Below, one piece after another: positions 62,603 to 64,000 of a stretch of DNA of 64,000 nt; within the stretch, counting starts at the first letter, position 1; every line of letters starts with the position of its first letter. This DNA comes from Chitinophaga tropicalis (GTDB lineage: Bacteria > Bacteroidota > Bacteroidia > Chitinophagales > Chitinophagaceae): contig NZ_WRXN01000002.1 of NCBI RefSeq assembly GCF_009758205.1, forward strand, positions 558,001 to 622,000, read 5' to 3'. The translations under genes were made by a program, and so were the position numbers. The notes beneath the pieces were generated by a model. The model was not told the DNA's origin. It saw only the letters and a program-made list of their open reading frames with translations, and made no database searches.

Positions 62603-64000
62603 TAGTTCCATTGGCGGTGGTCATCCGGACCGTATATACACCTGAGGGCAGTCCGGTCAGATCAAGTCTGTGAGTCAGCAGGGCGCCTTCGGGAGCTTTG
62701 CTGTCTGTGATGATCTTTACTGGTTGTGCGCCGGCATTGAACACTTCTATCCTGTAAGAACCTCCTTCAGGCAGCATACATTGCAGAACGCCCTGGCCTT
62801 TTACGGGGTTGGGAAATAGCTTCAGTGTGGCTTTGCCGTGCCGGTGTGGAGCAACGGTTTTCAGGGCATTGGAAGATACGATGGAATTGATGTAGTGTTC
62901 CAGGTTAGTGTAGCCGTCTGAACGTACTGTCTTTCCATCGGCAGCGTTGGCAGGGTTCAGATTATTAGCCTGTTCCCACTGATCGGGCATACCATCCCTG
63001 TCTGTATCTGTTGGAGCGGTACCTCCGGATACATTACCGGGGCCGCCGGTGGGTAAGAGATTTTCGTTAGTGAAGGTGCTGATGGTGATACCCTGGGTAC
63101 CGAGAGATGTCAGTTCATTGATCATAAATTGATCTACCTGGTCCCTGTGGGGATAGCTTGCGCCAACGTGCTGTAATATAGACTGATAGGTTTGTGCCGC
63201 AGTCAATATATCCGGGTTGCCGGGAGCGAGGGGGTAGGCATATGGAGTGGTTTTCCAGTTTATGGCCCTGTCACCTGTGCCATAGTCGGCCTGTGTCAGT
63301 AAGACACCATTCAGTGAGCCGTCCCTGTTGCTGTCATAATAATTACCTGAGGCATAGGCGCTGAAGTTGCTATTCCCTCTTGTGAAAGGGGCGGTATTAT
63401 TATTCACAGCGGGGCCGGCAATAAAGTAATTGTTGATCATATTCGCTTCTGAGGCGCCTTCAGAATCTCCCTGGATGTAGGCGCCGCCATCCCCCCAGTT
63501 GTAGACGATATTATTTACGAACTCATTTTTCCCTTTTACTTTAGGGTTGCGGGTCTTATTATCGATATACAGGTTGCGGTATAGTGATACGCCGCCGTTG
63601 GTTTGTATCAATCCGCCGCAGGAGTGGCTCCAGAGTCCCTGTCCGATAATAGAGTTCTGAATGGTGATATTAGCTGGTTCATTGCCTTTATTATCCCAGC
63701 TGATGGAGAAGTTCTCATCTCTACCCCAGGATATGGAAACGTGGTCGAAAATGAGATTGGCGCCGTTGGCAAGGCCGAAGGCGTCTTTGCCGCTGTCTCC
63801 GTTTATGCCCATCCTGACACGCAGATAGCGGCAGATGCTGTTATTGGCGGCTGAGAAGGAAACGCCGTTGCCGTAGATCACGATACCGTCTCCGGGGGCT
63901 GTTTGTCCGGCGATAGTGATATTCGGGGAGACGACGACCCGGGAGCTGATCCTGATGATGCCGCCTACTTCAAACACGACTATGCGGTTAGGTTGGCTGA
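62574..64000 (-). CDS. Polysaccharide lyase family 1-like pectate lyase with T9SS domain, 5'-truncated by the window edge
   Basis: The C-terminal ~475 residues of a secreted pectate lyase. The frame stays open to the window end (upstream codons read SQPNRIVV before FEVGG), so the GTG at 63977 is not the start. The right-handed beta-helix includes NITIAGQTAPGDGIVIYGNG, FDHVSISWGRDENFSIS and QNSIIGQGLWSHSCGGLI. A linker with a TSP3-like calcium motif (PTDTDRDGMPDQWEQ) leads to a type A sorting domain (LFPNPVKGQGVLQCM to ISRKLVVQQ). It cleaves pectic galacturonan by beta-elimination. The signal peptide and N-terminus lie outside the window. Confidence 0.88.
   Translation of the reverse strand, partial: SQPNRIVVFEVGGIIRISSRVVVSPNITIAGQTAPGDGIVIYGNGVSFSAANNSICRYLRVRMGINGDSGKDAFGLANGANLIFDHVSISWGRDENFSISWDNKGNEPANITIQNSIIGQGLWSHSCGGLIQTNGGVSLYRNLYIDNKTRNPKVKGKNEFVNNIVYNWGDGGAYIQGDSEGASEANMINNYFIAGPAVNNNTAPFTRGNSNFSAYASGNYYDSNRDGSLNGVLLTQADYGTGDRAINWKTTPYAYPLAPGNPDILTAAQTYQSILQHVGASYPHRDQVDQFMINELTSLGTQGITISTFTNENLLPTGGPGNVSGGTAPTDTDRDGMPDQWEQANNLNPANAADGKTVRSDGYTNLEHYINSIVSSNALKTVAPHRHGKATLKLFPNPVKGQGVLQCMLPEGGSYRIEVFNAGAQPVKIITDSKAPEGALLTHRLDLTGLPSGVYTVRMTTANGTISRKLVVQQ

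Overview
The window reads as a chromosomal segment of a Bacteroidota bacterium, most likely a Chitinophaga-like member of the Chitinophagaceae. The evidence is the protein set: two SusC/SusD pairs, a hybrid two-component regulator (HTCS), ECF sigma/FecR transduction, type IX secretion C-terminal domains of type A and type B, PorP/SprF, many AraC regulators, weak Shine-Dalgarno signals and TAnnTTTG-type promoter elements. No rRNA, tRNA, CRISPR array or complete insertion sequence was seen.

Region 1 (1-4.9 kb) holds two AraC-type regulators (one membrane-anchored), a secreted serine beta-lactamase-like hydrolase with an NTF2-like N-domain, and a third AraC regulator divergent from the next locus. 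Region 2 (4.9-27.1 kb) is a polysaccharide utilization locus (PUL). It has a GH29 alpha-fucosidase, an operon of GH42, GH39 and GH5 enzymes, a convergent MBL hydrolase with its AraC regulator, a 1370-residue HTCS, and a SusC-SusD-glycan-binding lipoprotein-clan-A glycosidase operon. The enzyme set suggests a fucosylated, galactosylated, xylose-containing beta-glucan such as xyloglucan, but no GH31 alpha-xylosidase is present. The GH42 operon and the SusC operon share a 21-22 bp phased direct repeat, TGYAACATTT-like, placed identically 38 bp before a -7-like element. I infer it is the HTCS binding site.

Region 3 (27.1-33.6 kb) is a small acidic exported protein followed by a tripartite RND efflux operon. 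Region 4 (33.6-43.9 kb) is a second PUL controlled by an ECF sigma factor and a divergent FecR anti-sigma factor: STN-containing SusC, SusD, a DUF3823 lipoprotein and a 717-residue exported protein that looks like an unassigned glycosidase. Region 5 (44-50.8 kb) carries DoxX-like, YCII/DGPF and ECF42-type sigma genes, an Rpn-like PD-(D/E)XK protein, an oxidoreductase/HxlR pair, and a Crp/Fnr-MBL-NTF2 gene set.

Region 6 (50.9-60.1 kb) encodes a secreted GH74 xyloglucanase and a three-gene surface module: a DUF11-repeat adhesin with a type B sorting domain, PorP/SprF, and an OmpA/TPR protein. Region 7 (60.1-64 kb) holds an AstE/AspA-family zinc deacylase, a PlsC acyltransferase and the 3' part of a pectate lyase that runs off the window edge. 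A recurrent intergenic module (a TTCG-loop palindrome and/or a GGCC hairpin next to an AATTTTT block) occurs at least seven times, including two places between divergent genes where it cannot be a simple terminator.
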